From NCBI GenBank assembly GCA_015233135.1, contig JADFYH010000007.1, positions 32,222-96,221 of the forward strand: a stretch of 64,000 nt of DNA, read 5' to 3'. Source of the stretch: Deltaproteobacteria bacterium. Its GTDB lineage: Bacteria; UBA10199; JADFYH01. Position 1 is the stretch's first letter, and every line of letters begins with the position of its first letter. Made by a program: the position numbers and the translations under genes. The notes under the pieces are model-generated. The model was given only the letters and a program-made list of their open reading frames with translations, was not told where the DNA came from and searched no databases. Positions 16,619-25,485 of the stretch are shown here, one piece after another.

Positions 16619-16650
16619 GAATAGTCATTCATTTTTTATGGAGGATCCCT

Positions 16651-17802
16651 ATGAAACAATTGCAAGATGTAGTCATCGTCAGTGCGGTGCGTTCCCCTAT
16701 GGGCCGTGCCAATAAGGGTAATTTTATTAATCTGAGAATCGACGACCTGGGTGCTGCGGTCGTAAAAGAAGCGGTGGCTCGGGTGAAGAACCTGAATCCC
16801 AACGAGATTGAAGATGTCGTTGTGGGTTGTGCGATGCCCGAGGGTGAGCAAGGTATGAACGTGGCCCGTAACATCAGTTTCCTGGCAGGCCTTCCCATTA
16901 CTGCTTCGGCTGTCACGGTAAATCGTTTCTGTGCTTCTTCTTTACAAGCGATTATGGATGCCGCGCGAGCCATTATGGTGGGCGATGGCGAGGTGTTTGT
17001 GGCGGCGGGGGTCGAAAGCATGTCTCATGTGCCTATGGGGGGCTTCAATCCTTCTTTAAATCCAAAACTCATGCAGGCCGGTATGCCTGAGGCCTATATC
17101 AGCATGGGAATTACAGCAGAGAACGTGGCTGAAAAATATAAGATCACCCGTCAGGCTATGGATGAATTCGCTGCAGAGAGTCATCAAAAAGCAGTCGCGG
17201 CCATCAAAGCCGGCAAATTTAAAAACGAAATTGTGGGCATTGATGTGAATGGAAAATTGGTGATCGAAGACGAAGGTCCTCGCGCCGACTCTACGCTTGA
17301 AAAACTCTCCACCTTAAAACCCGTGTTCAAAAAAGAGGGTTCTGTCACCGCTGGAAACTCTTCTCCTCTTACTGACGGTGCCGCCGCAGTGGTGCTGATG
17401 AGTGCAGAAAGAGCAAAGGCCTTGGGGATTAAACCCCTGGCTCGTATCCATGCGATGGCCGTTGCCGGTTGTGCCCCAGAGCTGATGGGGATTGGACCTG
17501 TGCCTGCGGTTCAGAAAGTTTTAAAGCGTGCCGGAAAAACCGTAAATGACATTGATATTGTAGAACTCAATGAGGCCTTTGCCGCGCAAGGGCTGGCCGT
17601 ATTGCATGAATTGGGAATCGATAGAAAAAGAGTAAACCCCAACGGAGGTGCCATTGCTCTAGGACATCCTCTAGGATGCTCCGGTGCCCGTATTATGGCA
17701 ACCCTGGTCAACGACCTCTTCACCTATGATAAAAAATGGGGCTTGGAGACTATGTGTATTGGGGGTGGCCAAGGGGCTGCTTGCATTATTGAGAGGCTTT
17801 AA
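16651..17802 (+). CDS. fadA: Acetyl-CoA acyltransferase (thiolase)
   Basis: Cleaves 3-ketoacyl-CoA with CoA in the last step of beta-oxidation. The 383-residue protein has the nucleophile Cys94 in [10 protein letters not shown], the NEAFAAQ motif, the His of [16 protein letters not shown] and the C-terminal Cys in [13 protein letters not shown] 16651 follows a GGAGG ribosome site. It is followed, after a repeat-filled 149-nt gap, by the FadN-type dehydrogenase/hydratase, which makes the degradative role more likely than acetoacetyl-CoA synthesis. Confidence 0.93.
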   Translation: MKQLQDVVIVSAVRSPMGRANKGNFINLRIDDLGAAVVKEAVARVKNLNPNEIEDVVVGCAMPEGEQGMNVARNISFLAGLPITASAVTVNRFCASSLQAIMDAARAIMVGDGEVFVAAGVESMSHVPMGGFNPSLNPKLMQAGMPEAYISMGITAENVAEKYKITRQAMDEFAAESHQKAVAAIKAGKFKNEIVGIDVNGKLVIEDEGPRADSTLEKLSTLKPVFKKEGSVTAGNSSPLTDGAAAVVLMSAERAKALGIKPLARIHAMAVAGCAPELMGIGPVPAVQKVLKRAGKTVNDIDIVELNEAFAAQGLAVLHELGIDRKRVNPNGGAIALGHPLGCSGARIMATLVNDLFTYDKKWGLETMCIGGGQGAACIIERL

Positions 17803-17810
17803 TTGTCGTT

Positions 17811-17933
17811 TTAACTCCTAATCTCCTCCTCTTAAGCTAAGAGGAGGTCGGGAGGAGTTATGATCAAGTGGATTCCAATTGGCCATAACACCCCCCCATC
17901 CCCCTCTTAGCTTAAGAGGGGGGGATTAATGAA
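17811..17933. repeat. Paired inverted palindromes between fadA and fadN
   Basis: Two G/C-rich hairpins, CCTCTTAAGCTAAGAGG (17828-17844) and CCTCTTAGCTTAAGAGG (17903-17919), are inverted copies of one another around the centre CCAATTGG (17875-17882). Flanking sequence (GGGAGGAGTTATG versus CATAACACCCCCCC) matches too. The unit fills almost the whole gap between the two fad genes and may act as an mRNA processing or stabilising element between them. Confidence 0.85.
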
Positions 17934-17951
17934 ATAAAGAGGTCTATTCAT

Positions 17952-20384
17952 ATGACACAAATTAAAAAAGTAGGCGTACTCGGTGCAGGCGTCATGGGGC
18001 ATGGAATTGCCGCTCATCTTGCGGGCGCTGGAATTTCCAGTTTGCTCCTGGATATTGTCCCTCCCCAATTTACCGAGGAAGATGCAAAGCTGGGGCTCAA
18101 ACCATCCGATGCAAAATTTAGAAATAAATTTGCCTTGGCCGGAATTGAGGCCATCAAAAAATCAAAACCTTCTGTCATCTATTCGCAACGCGATTTAAAG
18201 CTCATTACTCCCGGAAACTTTGAAGACGATTGGAATCAATTAAGAGACTGCGATTGGATTGTGGAAGTCGTTGTAGAACGCCTGGACATCAAGCAAAAGG
18301 TATTTGCGCGGGTGGAAGAAGTGATGAAAGACAGCACCATCATCAGCTCAAACACTTCGGGAATTTTGCTCAAGGCCATGGCGGAAGGTCGTTCCGAAAA
18401 ATTCAGAAAGAATTTTTTACTCACCCACTTTTTTAATCCGGTTCGCTATCTCAAATTGGTGGAACTGGTTTCCTCGAAAGACACCAAGCCCGAAGTCATC
18501 AGCACCATGGTGCACTTTCTGGAAGATGTGCTGGGCAAAGGCGTGGTGTATGCGAAAGATACGCCCAATTTTATTGCCAACCGCATTGGAACCTTCGCCT
18601 TCATGAGTGGCTTTAAAAATGTCATTGGGGGCGGCTACACCATTGAAGAGGCCGATAAAATTCTGGGCCCTGCACTCGGCAAACCCAAATCGGCCATGTT
18701 TAGAACCGCCGATCTGGTGGGCATCGATACCCTGGCCCATGTAGTTCAGAACAACTACGATGGCTGTCCCGACGACGATTCCCGCGAGTTCTTTAAGATG
18801 CCTGAAGTGGTCAATAAAATGATCGCCAACAAATGGCTGGGCGATAAGACCAAGCAGGGTTTTTTCAAGAAAACGAAAAATGCAGCGGGCAAAACGGAAC
18901 TCCTCTCCTTCGATTTGAAGACAGGCGATTACCGACCCAAACAAAAAGTGGAAATTGAATCGATTGGCGCGGTGAAAGATATTGAAGATGTTCGTGCACG
19001 CGTCAAGGCCTTCATCAACAGTAAAGACCGAGGCGGAGAGTTGGCCTGGAAAGTCACACGAGACACCTTGATTTATGCCGCCAAACGAATTCCTGAAATA
19101 GCCGATGACATTGTGAACGTCGACAATGCCATGAAATGGGGTTTCAACTGGGATATTGGACCTTTTGAAGTGCTCGATGCCTTGGGCCTGAAAGAAGTGG
19201 CCGATCGAATTGCGAAGGACGGCCTGGAAGTCCCTCCCCTCTTCAAACAAGTGTTGGAAAAAGGCGAGGGCAAATTCTACAAGCGCGAAAAAGGGAACAC
19301 TTTGTATTTTGAGTTGAAGAGTAACAGCCATAAAGCGATCCCCAAAAAAGCAAATGTGTTGTTCTTAAAAGATATTAAAGAACAGACCAAGGTACTGGCC
19401 AGCAATGATTCTGCCTCGCTGATTGACATTGGCGATGGGGTCATCTGCCTCGAATTCCACTCCAAAATGAACGCCATCGATGCCGACATCGGCCAGATGG
19501 GTCTCAAGGGTTTGGAAATCATCAAGCAAGAGGGTTACAAGGGAATGGTGATTACCAACGAAGGCCAAAACTTCTCGGTAGGGGCCAACCTGATGATGTT
19601 GTGGTTGGAATCTCAGCAGAAAAACTGGAGCAACATCGAAAAGATGGTGAAAGATTTTCAAGACCTCTGCATGGCCTTCAAATATTCTTCCAAACCTATT
19701 GTCGCTGCCCCTTTCGGCATGACCCTGGGTGGCGGTTGTGAAGTGTGTATGGGTTCTGACGCCGTTCGTGCCTATGCCGAAACTTACATTGGTTTGGTGG
19801 AAGTAGGCGCGGGGCTTATCCCAGGCGGTGGTGGATGTAAAAACATGTTACTCAATTCGGAAGCTTCACTTCGTCGCAAAGGCCAGAAGGTATGGGCCTC
19901 TCAAGGCGATGGAGGGCCTTTCCCCAAGGTACAGAAATCCTTTGAAAAAATCGGCTTCGCCAAAGTGGCCACCTCTGCCAAAGAAGGCATTGAGTTTGAT
20001 TATCTGAAACCTACAGATAAAATCACCTTGAACAAAGACAGTTTGTTGTTTGATGCCAAACAGGATGTTTTGGAACTGGCTAAAAATTATGTACAAGGCA
20101 CACCCAGAGAAGACATTCTGGTCCCCGGCGTGGGGGGTAAAATGGCCATGCTCTCAGCCATTCGAGGATTCATCCTTCAAGGGATGATTTCCGAACACGA
20201 CGGATTAATCGCAGAACAGCTAGCTCACGTCTTCTGCGGGGGAGATGTCCCTACCCAGCGTTTGATGAGTGAACAAAATATTCTGGATTTGGAACGTGAG
20301 GCCTTCTTGCGTTTGTGTGGCACTGAGAAATCACAGGCCAGAATGCAATCGCTGCTGATGACGGGAAAGCCGTTGAGGAATTAA
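17952..20384 (+). CDS. fadN: FadN-type 3-hydroxyacyl-CoA dehydrogenase/enoyl-CoA hydratase fusion
   Basis: Bifunctional beta-oxidation enzyme of 810 residues. The dehydrogenase part comes first: Rossmann motif GVLGAGVMGHGIAAHLAGAG at about 8-27, NTSGILLKAMAEG, the catalytic region LTHFFNPVRYLKLVELV and APNFIANRIG-like DTPNFIANRIG. A second HAD C-terminal domain covers about 350-430. The enoyl-CoA hydratase part (about 490-700) shows QNFSVGANLMML and GGGCEVCMGSDAVRA with the oxyanion-hole glycines. The domain order (HAD then ECH) is that of Bacillus FadN rather than E. coli FadB. A rho-independent terminator follows at 20405. Confidence 0.93.
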   Translation: MTQIKKVGVLGAGVMGHGIAAHLAGAGISSLLLDIVPPQFTEEDAKLGLKPSDAKFRNKFALAGIEAIKKSKPSVIYSQRDLKLITPGNFEDDWNQLRDCDWIVEVVVERLDIKQKVFARVEEVMKDSTIISSNTSGILLKAMAEGRSEKFRKNFLLTHFFNPVRYLKLVELVSSKDTKPEVISTMVHFLEDVLGKGVVYAKDTPNFIANRIGTFAFMSGFKNVIGGGYTIEEADKILGPALGKPKSAMFRTADLVGIDTLAHVVQNNYDGCPDDDSREFFKMPEVVNKMIANKWLGDKTKQGFFKKTKNAAGKTELLSFDLKTGDYRPKQKVEIESIGAVKDIEDVRARVKAFINSKDRGGELAWKVTRDTLIYAAKRIPEIADDIVNVDNAMKWGFNWDIGPFEVLDALGLKEVADRIAKDGLEVPPLFKQVLEKGEGKFYKREKGNTLYFELKSNSHKAIPKKANVLFLKDIKEQTKVLASNDSASLIDIGDGVICLEFHSKMNAIDADIGQMGLKGLEIIKQEGYKGMVITNEGQNFSVGANLMMLWLESQQKNWSNIEKMVKDFQDLCMAFKYSSKPIVAAPFGMTLGGGCEVCMGSDAVRAYAETYIGLVEVGAGLIPGGGGCKNMLLNSEASLRRKGQKVWASQGDGGPFPKVQKSFEKIGFAKVATSAKEGIEFDYLKPTDKITLNKDSLLFDAKQDVLELAKNYVQGTPREDILVPGVGGKMAMLSAIRGFILQGMISEHDGLIAEQLAHVFCGGDVPTQRLMSEQNILDLEREAFLRLCGTEKSQARMQSLLMTGKPLRN

Positions 20385-20404
20385 TTCGTGATACGCGTAA
20401 TATC

Positions 20405-20440
20405 AAAAAAAACGCTCCAATTTCTGGGGCGTTTTTTTTT
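20405..20440. terminator. Rho-independent terminator after fadN
   Basis: ACGCTCC/GGGGCGT hairpin (one G-T pair) flanked by A-run upstream and T-run downstream, so it can act in both directions: for fadN on the plus strand and for the bacteriohemerythrin gene on the minus strand. Confidence 0.88.
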
Positions 20441-20462
20441 AGACTTTCTGAATTTGACTCGG

Positions 20463-20870
20463 CTATACAATTCCCTTGCTGTTCATTTGAGCAAAAGATT
20501 TTTTATCCGATTTTAGAATATGAGTGGTCAGCCAATTTCTAAAAAATTCCATGATGTTAGGATTAATCGTGACTCCCCCTTCCCTAAACTTCTTCTGATA
20601 GGCAAGAATCTCCTTCACAAGCTGTTTGTGCTCAGCAATGTGAGCCAAATAGTCTGAACATTCAGCCTGGTGCATGAACAGATCTTCGTCCTCAAAATGA
20701 GCTGCAGTGTGGGTAATAAGTTCCTGGAGGATTTTATCCAGGACCGGTCGCCCTTTGCCTGTCAACATGGCATCGTTCAACTCGTTGACGAAACCGACCA
20801 GTTTTTTATGCTGTTCGTCGATTGACTTGACGCCAACACTATATTCTGAATTCCATACAATAAGAGCCAT
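20463..20870 (-). CDS. Bacteriohemerythrin
   Basis: A 135-residue four-helix-bundle di-iron oxygen-binding protein. All seven expected ligands can be placed: His21 (DEQHKKL), His58 and Glu62 (HTAAHFEDED), His77 and His81 (HIAEHKQL), His117 and Asp122 (TTHILKSDK). The N-terminal VWNSEYSVGVKSIDEQH is the family signature. It lies 27 nt downstream of the Ser/Thr kinase gene on the same strand and probably shares its transcript; the terminator at 20405 then ends the unit. Role may be oxygen delivery or sensing. Confidence 0.93.
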   Translation of the reverse strand: MALIVWNSEYSVGVKSIDEQHKKLVGFVNELNDAMLTGKGRPVLDKILQELITHTAAHFEDEDLFMHQAECSDYLAHIAEHKQLVKEILAYQKKFREGGVTINPNIMEFFRNWLTTHILKSDKKSFAQMNSKGIV

Positions 20871-20897
20871 ATAAAAACTTTCCTTGCTTTGCCCTTG

Positions 20898-22814
20898 TTA
20901 ATAATAACCATTACGGAGGCTGTTGTTATAGCCACCAACCCCGGGAGGGGGACGTTGCTTGAGCCTGAAATCCCCTTCTTCACGATACCTGGGTTTTGGC
21001 TTTTGTGCGGGGAGTTCTTTCAAGGGGAACGTCACATCCTGCAATGCCGTGGTGGTTGGAGTAAGAAATCCTTCCAAATTATAGTAACCCGCTTTTTCTA
21101 GTCGGATTTTATATTGGGTATTCACGACAAGCTTATCTACACTGGCCGGGGTGGTAAGCCCGGTGGGCTGGTCATTGATGAAAATCTTGGCCCCTTGAGG
21201 ATTGCTGGAAATCAACGCCTGAGCCTGATTAGATGGCACCGGATTGATCGCATTCACAGGGGGTGTAGCCTGGCTTTCCGCCTGGGTTTGAGAAATCATG
21301 ATAGGTTGCGAACTGGGCATAGTCGTGGGCTGAGCAGGATTCAAGTTCCCATTGTTGCTTAAGCCCAAGTTCGTCTGTTGACTTGGCTGACTTGGCGGTA
21401 AAGGTGGCGTTGGATTTACGGGATTGACAGGAGCATTTGTATTCGCGGGCATATTGGGATTATTCACTACATTGGGCACTTGATTTAAAAGATTGTTGGC
21501 GGCCTTATGTGCATCATCAATTTGTTTTTGTAGCGCAGGGTTATTAAGCAGACCTTGAGCCGCTTTTTGTGCATCATCAATCTGCTTTTGCAAATCGGGG
21601 TTATTGGCAGGTAGTTTTTTCAGCATGTCATCGATGCTTTTCTGCGTATTTTGAAGATTGGGACTTAATTTCGGTTTCACCACAAAGACCCACGCCGCAT
21701 AACCGCCTCCTACAAACATGAAAAATAAAATAAATAAAATGAGCAAAATCCAGACAAGGGTATTGCTTTTTTTTGCAACGGAAACTTGCCCCGAATTACC
21801 ACCCAGAGGGGGAGCAATTCCAGTGGCCAAAGTCTTATTAGAGGGAGAAGATGCCTGGGTGTTGGAAGAAGAACTTTCGTTGCTAACCATAATGGGCCTC
21901 TTATAAGGTTTTAAATAATCGGATAAATCTTTGGCTAAAAAGCCAGGACGAATGGTGGCCAGGAATTGGGCCAAGTCGATTTGCATGACTTCCGCATCGT
22001 AACGTTCCTGCGGGTTTTGAGCCAAGGCCTTGGCCAGGATTTCCCTTAATCGACTCGGAAGCTCGGCAGGAATATCTTCCAGTTTCATCTGAGAGCTTCT
22101 GATCTTGTCTAAAATAATAATCTCAGAATCGCCCGGAAAACACTTTTGACCGGTAAGCATTTCAAACAGCACGATTCCCAAAGAGAAAACATCGCTTTTA
22201 CCGTTTAAGTTTTCGGAGCGCACTTGTTCGGGGGACATGTAGCTGTACTTCCCACGCAACATTCCGGTGGTGGTGAAGCTTTGCTTCTGAGCGGCCTTGG
22301 CAATCCCAAAATCGGTGATTTTTACTTCCCCGTTGCGAGAGAGTAAAACGTTGTGGGGAGAAATATCACGGTGGATGATGTGCAGGGAGTTTCCCTCCGC
22401 ATCCGTTTTCTTATGGGCGTAATCGAGGCCTGCCAATACTTGCAGGGCAATAAAGCAGGCGATGTCCGTGGGAATCTTTTCCTTTTTTTCAGCCACCTGG
22501 GACATGAGGGTTTTTAAATCGAAGCCCTCCACATATTCCATGGCGATGAAATGCGCGTTCTCGAAAGAGCCTAAATCCAGCACCTGAACAATATTCGGAT
22601 GGCTCAGTGCCGCAGAAAGCTTGGCCTCGTCGATAAGCATTTGAATGAATTCCGGGTCGGAGGCCCAGTGAGAAAGCACTTTTTTGATGCAGACAATTTT
22701 TTCAAAGCCATCTACTCCAAACGTTTTGGCCTTGAAGACTTCCGCCATTCCCCCGGTGGCGATTTTTTCCAGAAGAAAATATTTTCCAAATGGGGCGGGT
22801 AAGGTGGTGCTCAT
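20898..22814 (-). CDS. Membrane Ser/Thr protein kinase with PEGA domain
   Basis: A 638-residue Hanks-type kinase. Residues 10-285 form the kinase: Gly-loop IATGGMAEVFKAK, invariant Lys44 or Lys45, catalytic Asp150 in HRDISPHN, Mg-binding DFG at 168-170, and SPEQVRS. A single transmembrane helix (about 352-375, LVWILLILFILFFMFVGG) follows a Ser/Thr linker. Beyond it are Asn/Gln/Pro-rich repeats (NPALQKQIDDAHKAA-type) and a C-terminal PEGA domain (about 545-615; SSNPQGAKIFINDQPTG). The architecture is typical of myxobacteria-like lineages. Targets are unknown. Confidence 0.93.
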   Translation of the reverse strand: MSTTLPAPFGKYFLLEKIATGGMAEVFKAKTFGVDGFEKIVCIKKVLSHWASDPEFIQMLIDEAKLSAALSHPNIVQVLDLGSFENAHFIAMEYVEGFDLKTLMSQVAEKKEKIPTDIACFIALQVLAGLDYAHKKTDAEGNSLHIIHRDISPHNVLLSRNGEVKITDFGIAKAAQKQSFTTTGMLRGKYSYMSPEQVRSENLNGKSDVFSLGIVLFEMLTGQKCFPGDSEIIILDKIRSSQMKLEDIPAELPSRLREILAKALAQNPQERYDAEVMQIDLAQFLATIRPGFLAKDLSDYLKPYKRPIMVSNESSSSNTQASSPSNKTLATGIAPPLGGNSGQVSVAKKSNTLVWILLILFILFFMFVGGGYAAWVFVVKPKLSPNLQNTQKSIDDMLKKLPANNPDLQKQIDDAQKAAQGLLNNPALQKQIDDAHKAANNLLNQVPNVVNNPNMPANTNAPVNPVNPTPPLPPSQPSQQTNLGLSNNGNLNPAQPTTMPSSQPIMISQTQAESQATPPVNAINPVPSNQAQALISSNPQGAKIFINDQPTGLTTPASVDKLVVNTQYKIRLEKAGYYNLEGFLTPTTTALQDVTFPLKELPAQKPKPRYREEGDFRLKQRPPPGVGGYNNSLRNGYY

Positions 22815-22823
22815 TCTTTGCTC

Positions 22824-24512
22824 CTAACGGTTTAGTTTACGACCAATGGTCAATACGTACATCGACATAAAAAAAGCCCCCATAAATCCTTCGGAAGCAC
22901 CTACGATCCTACTCCAACCTATGGGATGATAATCTCCGTATCCCAGAGTTGTAAAGGAAACGACACTAAAATAAACACAATTAAAAAAGTCAACCGAGAG
23001 TGCCTTGAGATTATGAAAACCAGACAAAAAATCCTGGTTAATAATTCTATCGGGAGTCTTCACTCCACCATAAAGAAATAAAAAGGCACACAATAAAATA
23101 ACTATCCAGGAAGTTAAAATCACTCGAATCGGTTTCTCCCCATAACCGCAAGCCAAGCGCATGAATTGCAAACCGCTCTGAGCCGCGCGGGGAGTGGCTT
23201 TGCGTTTACATTCCATTTCTCCATAATAAAAATCGCTGGAGATTTCATAATTTCCACTATTCTCATAACACTTCTTAATTTTACGACACACTTCTTCCGC
23301 CTTCTGAAAATCTTCTTTTTGAGCACTTTGGATGGCATTCAACTCGTCCATGCAAATAGCACGTGAAAATTTTTTTTCCCAGATAGCCTCACTAAAGTTG
23401 ACCTGATCGAGAGAAGATTCTGAAAAGAAAGCCGCTTCGAGGTTTCCCTTGAGCTTGGTGGTCCCTCCGTGAAAAAAAACACCCACGAATGAAATTTGTG
23501 TTTTTTGAGAGCTAATAAAATAAATACTTTTTTCGTCTCCAGAAAATTCTGTCCTGTCAAAGCGCAGAAGCTGATTTTCCAAATACAAAGGATAAGCCTT
23601 TAAAAATTTGGATTGAAAATAGGCATAAGAAAAATCGGCCACGCCATTCAAAAATTTGGTCTCGGAAAAATCGAATTCATGCACCTGAAAGGAAGTATGG
23701 CAGAAATTGAGCAAGTTAAATTGAAACTCGGCCTGTAAAAAAGAAAGAGAGCGATTTTTAAAAAAACTGTGGTGAAAAATAATTTCGGGGCTGGTCCAGC
23801 GCAGGTTTTTGAATAGGACTTCGTCGCTGTTAAAGTTGGTTTCACTCCAATCAATTTGTTGGCAATTGATAATGGAGTTATTCCACGAAGCCAGTTTTCC
23901 GCCGATTTTTGACTTCGAAAAGGAAAACAAGTTCCCTTCTACCTTACAATCGTCAAAGTTAAGTTGATCCCCGTTAAACTGAGACTCATTGAAAAAAGTA
24001 CTTCCTGAAAAGTAGGCTTTTTTAAAACTGAGCTCCTGACTTTTACTGCGAAGCCCTGCAAAGCTAACGTGTTTGGCCCTGAATTGAGTGTCATAAAAAT
24101 GGGTTTCGAAAGATTCGAACTCCACGGCATTAAATAAAGCAAAATCCCCCTCGAATTGGGCTCGAGCAAAATTAGTGCGGTTGCCTTTGAAAACAGAATT
24201 GTTAAACAAAGCCCCTTTTAGAAATTGGCATTTGTAAAAACTCGTTTCCTTTCCCAAAAATTGGCAATGTTCAAAATTGGCAAAATCTTCAAAAATTTTC
24301 TCACGCAAATTGAGAGGCCCATTAAAAATTGCCCCCTCAAAGTAGGTTTGTTTTAAATCGATTTTTTTTAACACTAAAGCCTCAAGCGCTTCGCCAGGCT
24401 TTGTGAAACTAGGGTCGTGCAGGAGACAGAATTTGAGCGGAGATTGTTCCCAAATTTTTTCGGAACAAATATTTTTTCCTTGCGGATTTTTATACTGACA
24501 CTTTTCGCTCAT
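22824..24512 (-). CDS. Two-TM potassium channel with pentapeptide-like repeat N-terminus
   Basis: 562 residues from ATG 24512. The first 35 residues hold a possible zinc site (CQYKN, ICSEK, FCLLHDP). Residues about 45-370 are built of irregular repeats spaced like pentapeptide-repeat proteins, with Phe/Leu at i and small residues between (ALFNNSVFKGNRTNFARAQF and LYDTQFRAKH-like units), predicting a right-handed beta-helix. The C-terminus is a two-helix channel: outer helix VILTSWIVILLCAFLFLYGG, pore loop and selectivity filter TLGYGD (522-527), inner helix FMGAFFMSMYVLTIG. It likely conducts K+ with a cytoplasmic repeat domain. It may be translated from a leaderless mRNA: a -10 lies 8 nt before the ATG. 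Confidence 0.85.
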   Translation of the reverse strand: MSEKCQYKNPQGKNICSEKIWEQSPLKFCLLHDPSFTKPGEALEALVLKKIDLKQTYFEGAIFNGPLNLREKIFEDFANFEHCQFLGKETSFYKCQFLKGALFNNSVFKGNRTNFARAQFEGDFALFNAVEFESFETHFYDTQFRAKHVSFAGLRSKSQELSFKKAYFSGSTFFNESQFNGDQLNFDDCKVEGNLFSFSKSKIGGKLASWNNSIINCQQIDWSETNFNSDEVLFKNLRWTSPEIIFHHSFFKNRSLSFLQAEFQFNLLNFCHTSFQVHEFDFSETKFLNGVADFSYAYFQSKFLKAYPLYLENQLLRFDRTEFSGDEKSIYFISSQKTQISFVGVFFHGGTTKLKGNLEAAFFSESSLDQVNFSEAIWEKKFSRAICMDELNAIQSAQKEDFQKAEEVCRKIKKCYENSGNYEISSDFYYGEMECKRKATPRAAQSGLQFMRLACGYGEKPIRVILTSWIVILLCAFLFLYGGVKTPDRIINQDFLSGFHNLKALSVDFFNCVYFSVVSFTTLGYGDYHPIGWSRIVGASEGFMGAFFMSMYVLTIGRKLNR

Positions 24513-24520
24513 GGCCCGCC

Positions 24521-24548
24521 ATTGTAGTGGTTTTCTAGCCTTGGTCAA
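24521..24548 (-). promoter_or_regulatory. Promoter of the channel gene (leaderless transcript)
   Basis: On the minus strand TTGACC (24548-24543), a 16-nt spacer and TACAAT (24526-24521). Only 8 nt separate the -10 from ATG 24512, so transcription should begin at or next to the start codon. This agrees with the absence of a ribosome site and supports the chosen start. Confidence 0.6.
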
Positions 24549-24730
24549 CCAAAGTGTCTGCCTATCGGTCTTAAAATCGAACCTAAAAAAAAATAGTGTC
24601 CGATGTTTGTATTCTCTCACTTCAGAAATTTAATAAAAAACCAGCAATAATGCGTTTTTATTTCTTGGCCCTTCCTTTGCTTTATCTCAGAGCAACGCGC
24701 GTAAACAAAAAAAGAAAGGAGGTGAAGCTA

Positions 24731-24925
24731 ATGGAAAATAAAGACGTGTTTTTGATTACCGAACAAGTGCCCCTGGGCGACAAGCCCGCCAAAACTATTT
24801 GGACCAAAATTGGGGTGGCCTTTGTGAATAGAGATCAATCGCTCAATGTGCTGCTGGATGCCTTGCCGCTGCATGGCAAGCTGCATATTCGGGATAGGAA
24901 AATGGATAAAAAACAAAATAATTAA
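24731..24925 (+). CDS. Small conserved hypothetical protein
   Basis: A 64-residue soluble protein that begins with ATG 24731 after an excellent AAGGAGGTGA ribosome site. The core KTIWTKIGVAFVNRDQSLNV and LLDALPLHGKLHIRDR has the look of a compact beta-sheet domain seen as short hypothetical proteins in several proteobacteria; I know no function. The strong ribosome site implies high translation. A ComEA-like gene follows 22 nt downstream. The 218-nt gap upstream (24513-24730) is shared with the divergent channel gene. Confidence 0.75.
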   Translation: MENKDVFLITEQVPLGDKPAKTIWTKIGVAFVNRDQSLNVLLDALPLHGKLHIRDRKMDKKQNN

Positions 24926-24947
24926 AAATATAAAAGGAAAAAATAAT

Positions 24948-25340
24948 ATGAAAAAGCAAATTCAAATCTTAAGTGTTCTCATTCTCTGTGTGTTTTTAAG
25001 TTCAGGCTTCGCAATCGCGAAAGCCTCCAAAAAACAGATCTCAGGACAGCTTAATCTTAACAAAGCCTCTGTGGAAGAGCTGCACAAACTTCCTGGACTC
25101 AGCGTTAAAAAAGCAGAAGCGATAGTCGATTATCGAAAAGAGCACCCTTTTAAATCGGTGTCCGAACTCGATCAAATCAAAGGCTTCAGTAAAAAGAGCA
25201 TCCATAAAATGAAGCCTTATCTAACTACGGAAGGCTCGAACAATCTGGCCATCGAGGGAGGCAGCAAATCAAAGTCAAAAAAATCTAAATCGAAGAAAGA
25301 AGCTTCCGCGAAGAAACACAAGAAAGCGGATAAGGCCTAA
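24948..25340 (+). CDS. ComEA-like helix-hairpin-helix exported protein
   Basis: 130 residues with a signal peptide (about 1-25, IQILSVLILCVFLSSGFAIA). Residues 33-92 contain the ComEA-type double helix-hairpin-helix: LNLNKASVEELHKLPGLSVK, AIVDYRKEHPFKSVSELDQI and GFSKKSIHKMKPYL. The tail (about 105-130) is a run of Lys/Ser (SKSKKSKSKKEASAKKHKK) that should add non-specific DNA binding. A periplasmic double-stranded DNA-binding role, perhaps in DNA uptake, is inferred. It is likely co-transcribed with the small gene upstream. Confidence 0.85.
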   Translation: MKKQIQILSVLILCVFLSSGFAIAKASKKQISGQLNLNKASVEELHKLPGLSVKKAEAIVDYRKEHPFKSVSELDQIKGFSKKSIHKMKPYLTTEGSNNLAIEGGSKSKSKKSKSKKEASAKKHKKADKA

Positions 25341-25360
25341 TTGGGTAGACGGATAAGAAA

Positions 25361-25426
25361 ACCCCTCGTTCCTTCACCCCCCTTCTTTCTGCAAAAAGCG
25401 GAAAGAAGGGGGCGGGGAATCAGGGT
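25361..25426. repeat. G/C-rich palindrome between convergent genes
   Basis: A perfect 12-bp stem CCCCCTTCTTTC (25378-25389) / GAAAGAAGGGGG (25401-25412), extended by weaker outer pairing (ACCCC.. to ..GGGTG). It lies between the convergent ComEA-like and acyl-CoA dehydrogenase genes and may also serve as a terminator, though no T-run follows. Confidence 0.7.
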
Positions 25427-25485
25427 GAAAACGATATTGGACCTCTTGCGTAACCGTCACAAGCACCCCAAGGGCAATAGCTCTA

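Noticed and set aside
18417..19331. 304-codon open frame antisense to fadN
   Set aside because: Lies entirely within the FadN coding sequence, with no recognisable motifs.
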